Shown in pieces: positions 23,401 to 34,551 of a DNA stretch of 64,000 nucleotides (within the stretch, counting starts at the first letter, position 1; the number at the start of each line of letters is the position of its first letter). The translations under genes were made by a program, and so were the position numbers. Below the pieces are notes generated by a model. That model ran no database searches, was not told the origin of the DNA, and saw nothing but the letters and a program-made list of their open reading frames with translations. The stretch lies in contig CAJFCV020000006.1 in the NCBI GenBank assembly GCA_904066235.2, forward strand, positions 3,968,001-4,032,000, written 5' to 3'. This DNA comes from Bursaphelenchus xylophilus. Lineage: Eukaryota > Nematoda > Chromadorea > Rhabditida > Aphelenchoididae.

Positions 23401-25439
23401 AACATGCAATTGTAGTCATCCAGATACGATATAAAACACAACAAAACACAAATTGACAATCTCAAGACGGCATGACCATATATGATTTTCCCTATATCAA
23501 ACATCCTGTATAAGAGAGCAAGAGCTCACACTGGGCTTTTCAAAAATTCAAGAATCTTGGAAGGCAATCGAAAATTCAATCCACCTTCGTAACCAGCTTT
23601 ACTGTATCCCCAAAAATTCCAATTCCATCCCAGGAGCTCCCCAAAAATTCTAGCCTTTGAAATTCGGACCCACTAGTCGTGAAATTCCAATAAAATTAAC
23701 ACCACTACTCCCGCTGTCCCCCAAATCCAGTAAATATACAAATATGGCATTTGAGGAATGTCGGATTAGGGGGAAAATAAATTTCCTGACCTTATTCGAT
23801 GGATCTGGATTCGGTAAACACCATTTTTGGGGGCCTAATTCAGTTTTGAAAAAACGGATTACAGTGCCGTTTCAAGTTTTAATTGGATCAAAATGATGCG
23901 ATGAAACTATCATGTCATAAGCTGGAGTTTTCAGAAACCCCCAAAATACCGCTAATTATAGTTTGGAGGAGATGTGGGGACATTTAATTGGTGATGACAG
24001 GATGTTTGCGAATTTAATGCAAAGTAATTGGAGACATCTTAATTGGCTTTGATGCGACATATAGGGTGGGGACATACGGCAATTCTCCTACAATTTTTTT
24101 GCTGTTTAATTTTAGCAACTGCACTAATAACCCTTTTTATATGCACAAAACAAAGCCTTCGTATCACCGGTTAGGTAATTCGCCGTGTTGGCAAGGCCAG
24201 CAAGGTGTAACCGCTAGTTCTATTTCTGTACAAAAGCCAACTTTAAGCCAAGCAAAAAAGGCTTGGAATTGATGAGTGGGACAAGCTCCGGAGGGAAAAA
24301 GAACCGGCAAAAATTCTGTATAATGAACGTGTCAAAGTGATGTCATCTTGCCCCCGAAGTGTTGCTTTTTTCTACAACGTCCTTCAAGTTTTACTCGGCA
24401 TTTCTAAGGCCTATACACGTCATACACGTCAACGTAGCGCATTTCCTGACACGTTTTACCCAACCACACACTGTCGATGGACAAAATGAATTTTAATGTT
24501 CGGAAGAATCTTTGGTGGTCGAAATTGGTCACGAAAAATCAAAAGATCAAGGAAATCTTTCAAAATCCATTTCTCACAAAGAACAAGCTTTTGTGGCCAA
24601 GAAAAGACAGCCAAAAATTTGTCCCAAGAACTGTAATTTTGACAAAGCGCGAAATCGATTAACTCTCGGTTAGAGATTAGCTTGACTACGCTGGATTGAC
24701 GTGCTACATGCCAATGAAAGCTGTGAAAAAATAAGCATATTTTTTAAGTAAGAGCAGGGCCGGACGGCCAAAAAAAATAATTTTTCGTTGACTTTTTTGG
24801 CCGCGAAGTAATCAATGCAAGATAGCTTTCCCAATCGCGTTGCTGTAGCGAAAAAATTTATTTTACCCCGACACACCTAATTTTTCACTATGGCAATACA
24901 ATTTAGTGGCATCGCGCTTATTATATATCACTATATATATATGTTTCCGACCTACTGAAATGCACGTGTAAAACAACAAACACTTGTGCCTTTGTTATCT
25001 ATTGAAAAGAGATTTTACTGTTACAATTTTTGAACAATATCATGAGGCTTTCACAATTTTTTCTGCAGAATTGTGTTGTATAATATTACATCTACAACAT
25101 CATTTTGTGATTGTTGTAATCCTCGTTAATAACATTTTTCAAGGGTAAAGCTTCTTGCTCATGGGGTGTTTATGTACAATAACAAATCACGAGCAAGCAA
25201 AGTAAAAATTGTGGATTTCCTCTCCAGTAGAACATCATTTTGTGTTCTATGTTACGATGAGATATTATTCGTTGAAATGAGAAAGGTTAAGCTATAAAAT
25301 CACTCAAAGATTGAGCAGGCTGTCAAGTAGGACACCGGGATTTTTGCAAAGAAGGAATGAGGAGATGTATAATATTGTAATTTACCGTTAGAAGCACTGA
25401 GATGGATAGGGCGAAGCGTTAAAAGCGTTCGTCTCGGAA
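17471..25439. other. 8 kb without a supportable gene; scattered old repeats
   Basis: R1-like fragments at about 18395-18680 (GAGAGAACACGCAAAATTAG), 20800-20990 and 22490-22745 (AGGGCGGTCAGAGAGACAAA). A TGCAC-family copy lies at 19715-19850. 19295-19440 is repeated in inverted orientation at 49230-49390 (CATCCACCGCTTTCAAAGTT versus AACTTTGGAAGCGGTGGATG). 21057-21189 is a solo mariner end (own entry). 24900-25290 is very AT-rich with small palindromes (TAGAACATCATTTTGTGTTC). No open frame here looks like a protein family. Confidence 0.45.
21057..21189. mobile_element. Solo end of a mariner-type element
   Basis: Matches the right end of the element at 38524-39397: TTTGGTATTAAATAAAATGG, AAGAAGTTATAGCTAATTCA, AATCGGGTCACAAAGATG, then CACACCCTG. 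No partner end is visible nearby. Confidence 0.7.
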
Positions 25440-25459
25440 TCGTCCAGCATCGCTATGCG

Positions 25460-25960
25460 ACGGCTAAGCGGAAAAAAGTCCTTGGGATTTTCTACGGCTC
25501 TGCACTGTGCATGAACCCGAAGAAAAATTTTGCACCGTGCATCGGGCCGAAAAGTGCATTTGCACGGTGCAATTTTGTTTCTTTTTTCCTTACGTCGCGC
25601 GCGATTGACATTTTTCGCAGCGACAAGTCAGCTTTTCAGAGTGACGGAATTTGCGGGCCACGAAAAATTTCAAGGACTTTTCGCCGCGACGGAAAAAAGT
25701 TTCTGGGATTTTCTGTGATTCTGCACTGTGCATGAACCCGAAGAAAAAAGCACTTTGCGTGAATTCGAAAATCGTGCCCTATGCAAATTTCTTTCTGTTG
25801 CCTTACATTCCCATTTTCGCAACGACAAATCAACATCACAGAGTGGCGAAATTGCGAAATTTGGGGGCCGCGAAAAAATTCCAATGGCTTGCTACTGTAG
25901 CTGCCAAAGAGATTGATATGAACCGTACATGGCTCATCCAGACAGCACAACTTCCTCCTC
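25460..25960. repeat. TGCAC-family repeat, two tandem units of about 225 bp
   Basis: Unit 1 (about 25465-25688) and unit 2 (about 25689-25915) share TCTGCACTGTGCATGAACCC, GAAGAAAAA and a TTTCGCAGCGACAA/TTTCGCAACGACAA block. Palindromes TGCACTGTGCA and TGCACCGTGCA recur within it. A third relative lies at 12585-12710. The open frames here are repeat-derived. Confidence 0.7.
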
Positions 25961-28869
25961 CGTCTTATCCGTCTATCCGATACCGTAGTTTCAATCTCTC
26001 GCGATTATTTTTCTCTCAACGCCTTCAACGAAATCGAGATGACTAAGCCAAAAGCTATGCATCGTATTTTTTAAAACACCGTACAAATACACAACGTTTG
26101 AAGCTAATCCGCAGCTAATACGATAAAAATATTTTGAAGAAAGTCTTGACAAAAAAATCATTGGAATGGGGCTGTAAACGGATAAAACGTTGAGTCATCC
26201 GGACAAAGATGCGTTTCTAAGTTTTTAGAGCGCTGGTATGTGTATATGTACTACAGTAATGCCATGTAAAAAACAGGAGCTAAAGTAGGGCAAATGCGAG
26301 CCGTAATATATGTAGAATGAGAGAAGAGAAAGTAAAATATCGAGCTGTATGATAAATTATTTAGGCAGTACGTGAACATCTTTATCTTACTGGTAAGATG
26401 TAAAAGTGCAAGAGTATTTGATAGAATAAATTCCTGGTATAGAAAAGGCATATAATCAGACATTAAACATGCCCTTTATCGGCGAGTTTCTTCATGCTTA
26501 TCCGTTTAAGACGGATTTTTAAAATTCGTATAATATGTATGGAGTCCTGGTGGAAGAGGGCATTTAGTACGTTTTGGAGGATGAGTATGAAAACAGTGGC
26601 TTTCCAGAACGTTTTTACAGCCAATCATTGAACATGAGACGTTTCCAGCGGTCAAAAGTAAGACATAGAGATGGTTATGAATGATAGACTTTTAGACATA
26701 GTTTTTACTTATATACCAAGTTAAAAAACAAGTTTACATAAGCTCTGAAGCAAACTAAGAAATGATGAAAGAACTCCACAAAAGTTCTAATAAAACCGCA
26801 ACGAAGTAAACTTTCTGAGAAATTTTTAGGTGATCAGAAAGTTTTGTCCACCAATTTTTGGAAAACCTGCATAACTGGCCTAAAGACAAAGACACAAAAA
26901 ACATTTTTATGTGGTAGACTCTGTCTGCTATGACTAGTATACATGCCCAGTTTCAAAGTGATTGCGTTATATTCACTTGAGATATGGGTGGTCAGAAATT
27001 TATGTCCGGGAGTATAGCAATGTTTGACAACCCTATGATTAAAAGTTTTAACACACGCTTTCAAGGTGCAAAACATTCAACGATCGCTGCGGACGTAAGA
27101 CTCACTAAAATACGAAGCTACTAATGGGGAAAACGCAGCCTTTTCTATGACTTGTCAGCGTCCCAAATGTTCTGCGAACTCCAGAGATTGCCAGACTGTA
27201 AATTTATTTTTGACATCAGAAAATTGAACTACAAAAACATAAATTCTATCTTTCCATATACACAGTTTTTTTACGTTTCTATCTACATTACCCACTTTAT
27301 ATTGCCTAATAAAATATTAATCATCTTGTTCTAAGATATACATCAAACTTTACTCCTCAAAGAGTCTTCCGCCCGAGCTCTCACGTAATTTTTCTATTGC
27401 CGAGTTTCTTTTCTATAACACTATGACCAGAAATTAGGGGGTCCCTTCGGGCCCCCCTATTTCTGGTACTTTTACTTGAACTTTTTACTCTTGCTTTTCA
27501 ATTTTCACAAAATTTTAGAAAAGGCTCGGGGCCTCCGGCCCCTCGCATGCGGTTCCATACCCAATACAATAAATTGACTAAAGGGCTCGGGGGCCTGCGG
27601 CCCCCTCGCATGCGAAGTATAATAGAAACTAACATTTCTCAAATTCCTAACTTTTCATCCAATTTTTTAACTCGAAATATACAAAGGTATGCTACTCTGC
27701 ACCATTCCTCTAAACTGAAACCCGACCGCACCCCACACTGACTCTTTTCTAACTGAATGCTCCGGAAACCAAAACTTTGAAAATGATTTTGAATTTTTGA
27801 AAAAATTTGCATTTTCCCATCATCTTGACCGATTTTTTGCTTCGAATTTTTCAAAATGAGAATTGTTTGGCTTCACGGACAAACAGACAGAAATGAGTCC
27901 ATGGCTTTGCTTTAAAGAACGGGGATCAATGGCATCTACAGTTAAAAAAGATGACTTAAAAGTGGTCTAATCGGACTCATTTAATTATGAATTCTTTATA
28001 CATATTATTTAGATGGAGTTTTTCAGACATTGAAGTCACTGGACCTTCCAGTATAATATATCGAGCGTAATGGCTATCATAAAGCCGTCATTGTCTGGGA
28101 AATTCCTGAATTACCTTTTATTTATCGCTGAGATCTTGAGTTGTCCCAGAAAATAATTAAAATAAAGTGTACTTTGCCTGGTATTTAAAAATTACTTTGG
28201 CATTTAAAATTGCAAGTTGAGATTATCGTAATATCAAATATGGATTTCATAAACCTACAGCCGTCACAAGGTCATTGCAATTAAAATTTTATGTGGAAAC
28301 AAAAATTTCGGATATTTTTGACCGAAAAAATGGGGATTTATAAGATATTACATACATTCCAGGTAAATAATGAAGGTATTACATGTCATAAGGCAAGCTT
28401 AATTCAATTACATAGGATTTATAGTGCAGTGAAATATGCAAGAAAATGCTAATCCGATTACTCTCACCGTATTTTTTAACTGGCATATGCAAAGAGGTAA
28501 TTTAACTACCTCTTATTTATTTCATTATTTCATTTTGTTCATAAGTATACCTGAAAACTGGACACAATTATGGTGTGCTTAAAAACCTAAGTAAATATTA
28601 TAGCTCCATTCAAAAGTTAGGGCCATAAAGAAACTTGGGGAAAGATATTTAATTGATGACTCTGTAAATTGAAAAATAATACATTTTTTTAAAGAGCCCA
28701 AGTATTACAACACATATAATAATAAAAAATGCTTTACGGTCTGAGTAGATCTGCTAATCTGCTCAGAAAAGGTAAAAATGCTGATCCAAGTAATGTCTTA
28801 TTGGTCACCATCTATGTATATAGCAAAATCTCAGCGCAACGAAGTCTCAGTTGAAGGACCTTCTATATA
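25961..28869. other. Intergenic; holds the GC-rich hairpin cluster, otherwise plain AT-rich DNA
   Basis: No gene seen. Apart from 27426-27616 (own entry) nothing stands out; 28,000-28,860 is strongly AT-rich. Confidence 0.45.
27426..27616. repeat. Cluster of three GC-rich hairpins
   Basis: 27426-27467 is a near-perfect 42-nt hairpin: ACCAGAAAT, then GGGGGTCCC, a TTCG turn, GGGCCCCCC and ATTTCTGGT. 27530-27555 (GGCTCGGGGCCTCCGGCCCC then TCGCATGCG) and 27584-27613 (GGCTCGGGGGCCTGCGGCCC then CCTCGCATGCG) are two diverged copies of one hairpin unit about 55 bp apart. They stand out sharply from AT-rich surroundings. Confidence 0.8.
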
Positions 28870-29124
28870 CAGTGGGGAACCCGATCCAGTGGCAAAAAGG
28901 TGTTAATACCATTTTGCATCATGGAAGTATCAAAAAAATGTGACAAAATACCTCCCTCTCCAAGTGAAAGAAACTCAGGTTTCAAAAGCGCGCCCGCTCT
29001 CTTTGTGACGAAAAAGCCCTTCAAAACGAAGTCTTTTCACTTGGAGAGGTTAGCATTTTGCCACATTTTTGATACTTCCCGGATACAAAATGGTACGTTC
29101 TTTGCCACATTCAGCCCCCACCTG
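28870..29124. mobile_element. Palindromic MITE P1, copy B
   Basis: TA/CAGTGGGGAACC on the left and CCCCCACCTG/TA on the right. It has the same inverted halves and GCGCGCCCGCTCT centre as copy A. Confidence 0.85.
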
Positions 29125-29452
29125 TATAACGAGGGCATGCCTATAAGACTGACAAAAAAAGGACTGCGTTTAGAGTTTAAGACAAAGAAAGCTTCAAATT
29201 CTGACCAGCGATCAAAATTTAAACGCAATTTAATTTTTCTCTTCACAAAGTTCTTCATTTCCTCCCAAGATGACTAACGATAAGAGCCTGAAACCGCCTT
29301 TGAATAAACCGCTTTGCGGTTTTTTTACGAATACTCGTATTTTTTGTAGTTTTATGGAGAGAGATAGGCAAAATTTGATTTTCAATGAAAGACACATGCT
29401 TGCCAACGCCACGGGCTTTATTGTGTGATAATAAATTGCCCCAAGAAAGACA

Positions 29453-30447
29453 ATATCTTTGTGTTTTTTGCAGCTATCAACGAATTTCTTTTTGCTTCTA
29501 AAAATTGACAGCGTGCGTTTTTAGAATCTCAAAAGAATTTTTTTTTCGTCGGCGGAGGGCCCATTTCTCAGCGGACAAAATTAGGGCCTTTTTTAAAAAT
29601 CACAGCGTATTACGTGGCGGAAACGGCGTTGCAACGGCTGAAATCAAGTTTACGTAATACCTCCATCGATTTTACGGTATGCGTTTTTTGGGTTTTCGAT
29701 TTTACGCACTTCCGCGGATGCGCGGCGGAGACCTCAGATTTCGGCGGACGTTGTTTTGGGCCTTTGGTTTTTGCAATTCATGTTGGAAAAGGAGGTTTGG
29801 GTGATTTTTTGTTGTCATCCGATGCACAGATGGCAAAAATTTCGTGCTTTTTATCCCCGGCGGAGGAGTCGGCGGAGGCTTTATCAAAGGGTAAACACAA
29901 AACTCCGCCGATTTGTCCGCCGGACCAAAAAAATCAAAAATCTTTGAAAGACAATGCTGCTCTGATGGATTCTTGTAGCTGAGATTTTTTCCGGACTCGT
30001 AAGACTGCTTTGACCCTTTGATAAAGCCTCCGCCGAATCCTCCGCCGGGGAAAAAAAGCACGAAATTTTTGCCATCTGTGCATCGGATGACAACAAAAAA
30101 TCACCCCAACCTCTTTTCCAACATGAATTGCAACAGCCGAAGGCCCAAAACAACGTCCGCCGAAATCTGAAGTCTCCGCCGCGCCCCGCGGTGCGCGTAA
30201 AATCGAAAACAAAAAATGCATACCGTAAAATCGACGGAGGTGTAACGTAAACTTGATTTCAGCCGTTGCAACGGCGTTTCCGCCATGTAATACGATGTGA
30301 TTTTTTAAAAAAGGCCCTAACTTTCTCCGCCGAGAAATGGGCCCTCCGCCGACGAAAAAAAAATTTTTTTGAGATTCTAAAAACGCACGCTGTCAATTTT
30401 TAGAAGCAAAAAGAAATTCGTTGATAGCTGCAAAGAACGCAAAGATA
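29453..30447. repeat. Long inverted repeat, about 1 kb, arms of about 435 bp
   Basis: The left arm 29453-29891 and right arm 30015-30447 are nearly complementary throughout: ATATCTTTGTGTTTTTTGCA against TGCAAAGAACGCAAAGATAT, and GGCGGAGGCTTTATCAAAGG against CCTTTGATAAAGCCTCCGCC. The loop is about 123 bp. GC content is higher than the surroundings (many CCGCCG blocks). Long open frames on both strands are by-products. Probably a foldback transposon; no transposase or clear target duplication seen. Confidence 0.85.
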
Positions 30448-30469
30448 TAAGGAAACCATTTGTTCCAAA

Positions 30470-30716
30470 TTTCTTGAAACACCCTGTACTTGCCAATTTA
30501 CAGCGGAAAAAATGATTTTTTGAGGAAAAAGTGCTCTTTACGGTAGAAATAAGTATGAAACTTTTTATGCCAAAATTTTCAAAGAAGTTCACCCACTAAA
30601 AATCTCGGTTTCCTCTGCAAAGCGCGAGTTAAAAAGACTGCTTATTTTTTTTGTAAATTAATCTAAATTTATCCATGTTTCGTTAAACTCTACGCGTCGC
30701 TGAGCACTTCCCTGTA
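30470..30716. repeat. Fragments: solo CACCCTG transposon end and half an R1 copy
   Basis: AAACACCCTGTA at 30477-30488 looks like a lone Tc1/mariner-type end. 30500-30716 is the right half of an R1 element (AAAATCTCGGTTTCCTCTGC, AAAGCGCGAGTTAAAA), ending GAGCACTTCCCTG/TA. Confidence 0.5.
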
Positions 30717-31672
30717 GAGCAAAAAACGGTCACGAACAATAGGTTCGTATGCATTGAAATTGCAGCACTATAATCCATGTTACAAATTCTATTGACTGCT
30801 TCAATAACAATATAATACCATAATCCATATCTATTATACGAATTAAATTCCTTGTTTTGTTTTGAAAACTAGTGAACCAAAATGGATCATAATTCTTCTT
30901 GTAAACACGTGTCGTTACAATTTTTTGCAGAAAAATCTAAATTTAAGCTATTAATCTTTTCCATCTTGCAAATATCAATCACTAGCTATCGCTATAACAA
31001 GTTTTAATGTTGAAAAAACAAAGACCTTGCAATTCTAGGAAGACCTTGTTTTCTAGTCGCCTACGGCGAACAAGACCGTCTATCACGTTTTTTTGACAGT
31101 TTCCAGAATTCAAAGACAAATTCTTTGCACGCCTTTAATGTTTGGCCCCCTCAATAAAGAAGATGCCAGCTAAAGAAGGTGTAGATGAATAGTCTGTAAT
31201 TGCCAAATAATGTAAAGAAAAAAAGAGGTCTGATTATCAAATTTTTACAAAACACGGAATGGCTGTGCTCTTCAGGGTATTTCACGTCACCCAAAATTCT
31301 AGCAGTGGCTTTGTAGACACACTAGAAGTTTCTCGAACAAAAAAGTGATTACAGAAACGTGTCTGATCAGGAAAACTTCCCAATTTCACATGATCTTTCG
31401 CAAGAAGAGCTGTTGAATATGTCGGTGTAATACAGACAGTATATGATGAGAAGAAAACTACGTCTATTTTACGGTGTAAAAAGCTGAAAATTTCAACGTG
31501 CAAAGTAAACTTTTGTTTTACAAAATACTAGTCCGATCGCTGGAGAATTTTTGGTGTTTGCACTGTGCAGAAAAAGTCGAAGTGTGACAGCCCAAAAAAC
31601 CCTACTGCACGGTGCAAAAAACAGAAAATTGCACAGTGCACGTTGCTAAATCACTATATTCTGCTGAAGTTA
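30717..31672. other. Intergenic, no gene seen
   Basis: Only a TGCAC-family repeat at 31555-31655 (TTGCACTGTGCAGAAAAAGT, CTGCACGGTGCAAAAAACAG, ATTGCACAGTGCACG) is recognisable. Confidence 0.4.
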
Positions 31673-31924
31673 CAGGGGAGCGACTTTGCTAACGGACTGG
31701 ACAAAAAAACTTACCATTTTTCGTCCGGGAAGTATTGAAAAATGTAGCAAAATGCCTCCCTCTCCAAGAGAAAAAACTATGTTTTGAGGGATCGCCTTCA
31801 CAAAAAGAGCGGGCACGCTTTTGAAATCGGATTTTTTTCACCTGGAAAGGGAGGTATTTTGCCACATTTTTAATACTTCCCGGATGCAAAATGAAAGGTT
31901 TTTTGCCACTGAAGTTCCCCACTG
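31673..31924. mobile_element. Palindromic MITE P1, copy C (diverged left end)
   Basis: TA/CAGGGGAGCG on the left and CCCCACTG/TA on the right. Arms hold ACTTACCATTTTTCGTCCGG and TTGCCACATTTTTAATACTT. The first 25 bp differ from the other copies. Confidence 0.75.
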
Positions 31925-33073
31925 TAGTAATTGCTGCTAACTCTAGAATTCACAAGCCAACAACCTCCAAATTCTTTTTGAATTGTAAAATTCGGCTCTT
32001 GACAGGAATCAAGAGTGCACAACATTTGATGGGGCAAAAATTAATGGGGCCACAAAGGCGAAAAGGCGGCCAAATGCCGAAAAATAATGATGAAATTACT
32101 GCTAACGCCTCTACTAAAGTTTTCTAGAGTACTTGTAACCATGGCTTTTTGCGTTCGTATTTTACCTTAATTTTACTCTCAAAGCTACTAAAATAACATA
32201 ACATAGCTATTAAAACATAACTCTATTCCTCGCAACATAAACACAAAGAGCCGTCTGGCGCAGCTTCCCATACAAGGATATTTACTCAAAATTCTATAGA
32301 ACGCCCGCGGTTTCCCACCAGTCATACCATATATTATTCAGAAACATCCCAGTCTTTCAATAATAACCGGCAAAATTAGATTTCCATGTCAACGAATTTA
32401 CCGTCTACATATCTGCAGGAGACGATGTAGATAACATAAAGAGGGAAATTGAGTTATCTGCCTTATTGGGCTTTTATTCGATCGGCGGACATATTGAAGG
32501 GAAATGATTTGATTAATGCAAGGCCTTGGGAAGAACAAAAACGGGATAAAATTAAAGAAAACGGGAAGTATTTGAACGTTGTGGACTTTGTCGAAATGTA
32601 GTAAAAGTGCAATAAAGGGGTTGTTAAGTGTTTCAGGGTACTGTAGCAGAAACTTTGACAATCACGTAGAGTTTCGAAAAGAAGATAACGGCGAAACTTT
32701 CAGCTGAAGTTACAGGGGAAATACCTCATGTGGGGTGCTCAGATTTTGATGACATATAATCTCATATACATATAAATATTAAAAGTTTTTTTTTCTCAAA
32801 CCGCGATTTTCAGTGCTCAAAAAAGTCGACGCCCAAATCGAAAAAAAACGACTTAATTTTTTCAGCACCTAATTCCGAAATGCGGTGCTGACTTAAGCAC
32901 TCAAGTCTTCGGTGCAGATTTAAGACTTTGTGCACTGATTTCGAAAAACTTAGAAAAATTTACCGGATTTCAGAATTCGGTGCCGAGGAAAAAATAAGTC
33001 GACGCCAGTTTTTCGATTTGGACGTCCACTTTTTTGTGCACGAAAATCGCGATTTGGGAAAAAAGAATTTTAA
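31925..33073. other. Intergenic, no gene seen
   Basis: 32720-33060 is A/T-run-rich with short self-complementary stretches (AAAAAGTCGACGCCCAAATC near 32820 versus AAAATAAGTCGACGCCAG near 32992). Nothing codes. Confidence 0.35.
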
Positions 33074-33665
33074 CAAGGAAAGTACTTTTATGGGGGCTCC
33101 TACTTTTTGACCGGACATATCTCAAAAAATCAGAAAAAATGTGCTGATCAAGGATATATAAATCCCACCTGCCCATTTTAGGTTTTTAGGGGTGAAAACT
33201 CAATCGGAAGTTGACTTAAAGTCCTATATGAACCCCTTTTCGCCTAATTTTTCACGTGTTTACAATTTTTATTTTGGCTTAAAATGATGTTTATTGAGTT
33301 TCTAAGACGTAATAAATCAGTCTTGGCCCAAAAATTTATTTTTCCGGTCTTCAACTTCAAAAAAAGTTGATTCAGCCCAAAAGGGAAATCGAACCCGTGC
33401 GGCGTCCCCCTCTTGATTCCCAGACTACGGCACTAACCACTCGGCCACACCGCTCTCTTCCGAAGGAAGAGACCGATTTCCCTTTTTATCGTCTCGAATG
33501 CCTGCGCCTTTTGTAGGGAAATTAAGACAGTTTTTGGGCGTTTTCGACCCTTAAACCCAAAAATGGGCAGCTAAGATTTATATATCCTTGATCAGCACAT
33601 TTTTTCTGTTTTTTTGAGGTATGCCCCGTCAAAAAGTAGGAGCCCCCATAAAAGTACTTTCCTTG
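33074..33665. mobile_element. TIR element (592 bp) with about 125-bp TIRs and a tRNA-like core
   Basis: The left end CAAGGAAAGTACTTTTATGG and right end CCATAAAAGTACTTTCCTTG are perfect complements, and similarity continues for about 125 bp (TGTGCTGATCAAGGATATAT in both). Flanked by TAA on both sides, a TWA target duplication. The terminal CAAGGAAAGTACTT resembles the R1 end CAGGGGAAGTACTT, suggesting related transposition machinery. The core holds a tRNA-like sequence (own entry). Confidence 0.8.
33380..33485 (-). ncRNA. tRNA-like (Ser/Leu-type) Pol III module inside the TIR element
   Basis: On the minus strand, GTGTGGCCGAGTGGTTAGTG (about 33447-33428) is a good A-box/D-arm and GGGTTCGATTTCCC (33396-33383) a good B-box/T-arm. 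The gap between them suits a long-variable-arm tRNA. A TTTT terminator follows directly. No normal 7-bp acceptor stem or 3' partner is found; instead GGGAAATCG upstream pairs with CGATTTCCC at the T-arm. So this is a tRNA-derived sequence or pseudogene rather than a working tRNA. Confidence 0.6.
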
Positions 33666-33714
33666 TAAATTCTTATATGACGACCTTTATATGATACAAG
33701 CCCAGGTTAACTTT

Positions 33715-34048
33715 TTTTTTGAAAGATAGGGGAGACTCCTGGATTGCGCCTTGTAGAAACCACCAAGTTTTTTAGTCCGAAACTTGGCAAAAATGCCATG
33801 ATTTTTTGGTGAATTTTTTTCATGAAAAGTTTCAAACCTATTTCTAACTTTAAGGGTAATGTTCCCAACAAAAATAAAAATTTTCTGCGCGAAAGTAGCA
33901 AAATGATAATCAAAAAGTTTATATCGCGGCTTTGCCTGCAAAGCGCGAGCTAAAAATTTTAGAAATCTACACATGGCCTATGCCCAAAATGTGTAGAAAT
34001 TTTTAAGACAATCTGAGGGTCGCATTTGAAACCCTTGTCAGCTTTCAA
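33715..34048. repeat. Degenerate R1 copy
   Basis: CTGCAAAGCGCGAGCTAAAA, TTTTTTAGTCCGAAACTTGG and a final TCTGAGGGTCGCATTTGAAA follow the R1 order. Ends are eroded (ACCCTTGTCA). Confidence 0.55.
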
Positions 34049-34481
34049 CACGTAATTGGCTGACATTATGTAAATTTGACAAAACGTGGACACATTTTCC
34101 ACCTTTTTGATGGCCATAAAAACAGAGCATGAACAGCATTTCAATTGCAAAAAAATTGAATTTTATTTGTCAGGATATTCAGCGATACTTGTAGGCCAAG
34201 AAAAACGCAACACCTCTTCCCTAACAAAAATTACAGTACCCTCCAGTCCATCCCGATCGGCTCTTTATTTCCGGTCTGGCCTTACAGCCTAATTAATGGC
34301 TGTGAAAAGGGTCTTGCGGCTTGTTTGGCTGAAGATGGAAACCTAATTATCGAAGTAATCGTCTTACTTTTTGTTTCATTTGGACCCGCTGGCATTTTAA
34401 AACAAAATTAAAAATATGGTAAACAAGTGACGATGGTGACAAATTAAAAAAATCAGAGGGAAATTTGAAAAATAAAATTTT

Positions 34482-34487
34482 TTATTC
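34482..34487 (-). promoter_or_regulatory. Poly(A) signal of the UGP gene
   Basis: AATAAA on the minus strand, 65 nt after the UGP stop codon. Confidence 0.55.
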
Positions 34488-34551
34488 CGAAAAAATTATT
34501 AAAAATACTTTTAAAATAATAGTAATAAATAAAAAACTATTTTTTAAAGCC

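Noticed and set aside
29614..30286. Overlapping open frames of 60-122 aa on both strands with mirrored sequences
   Set aside because: They lie in the arms of the 1 kb inverted repeat and mirror each other; composition effect, no family resemblance.
33380..33485. A functional tRNA gene
   Set aside because: A-box and B-box are good, but the acceptor stem does not pair and the 3' end is wrong; reported as tRNA-like instead.
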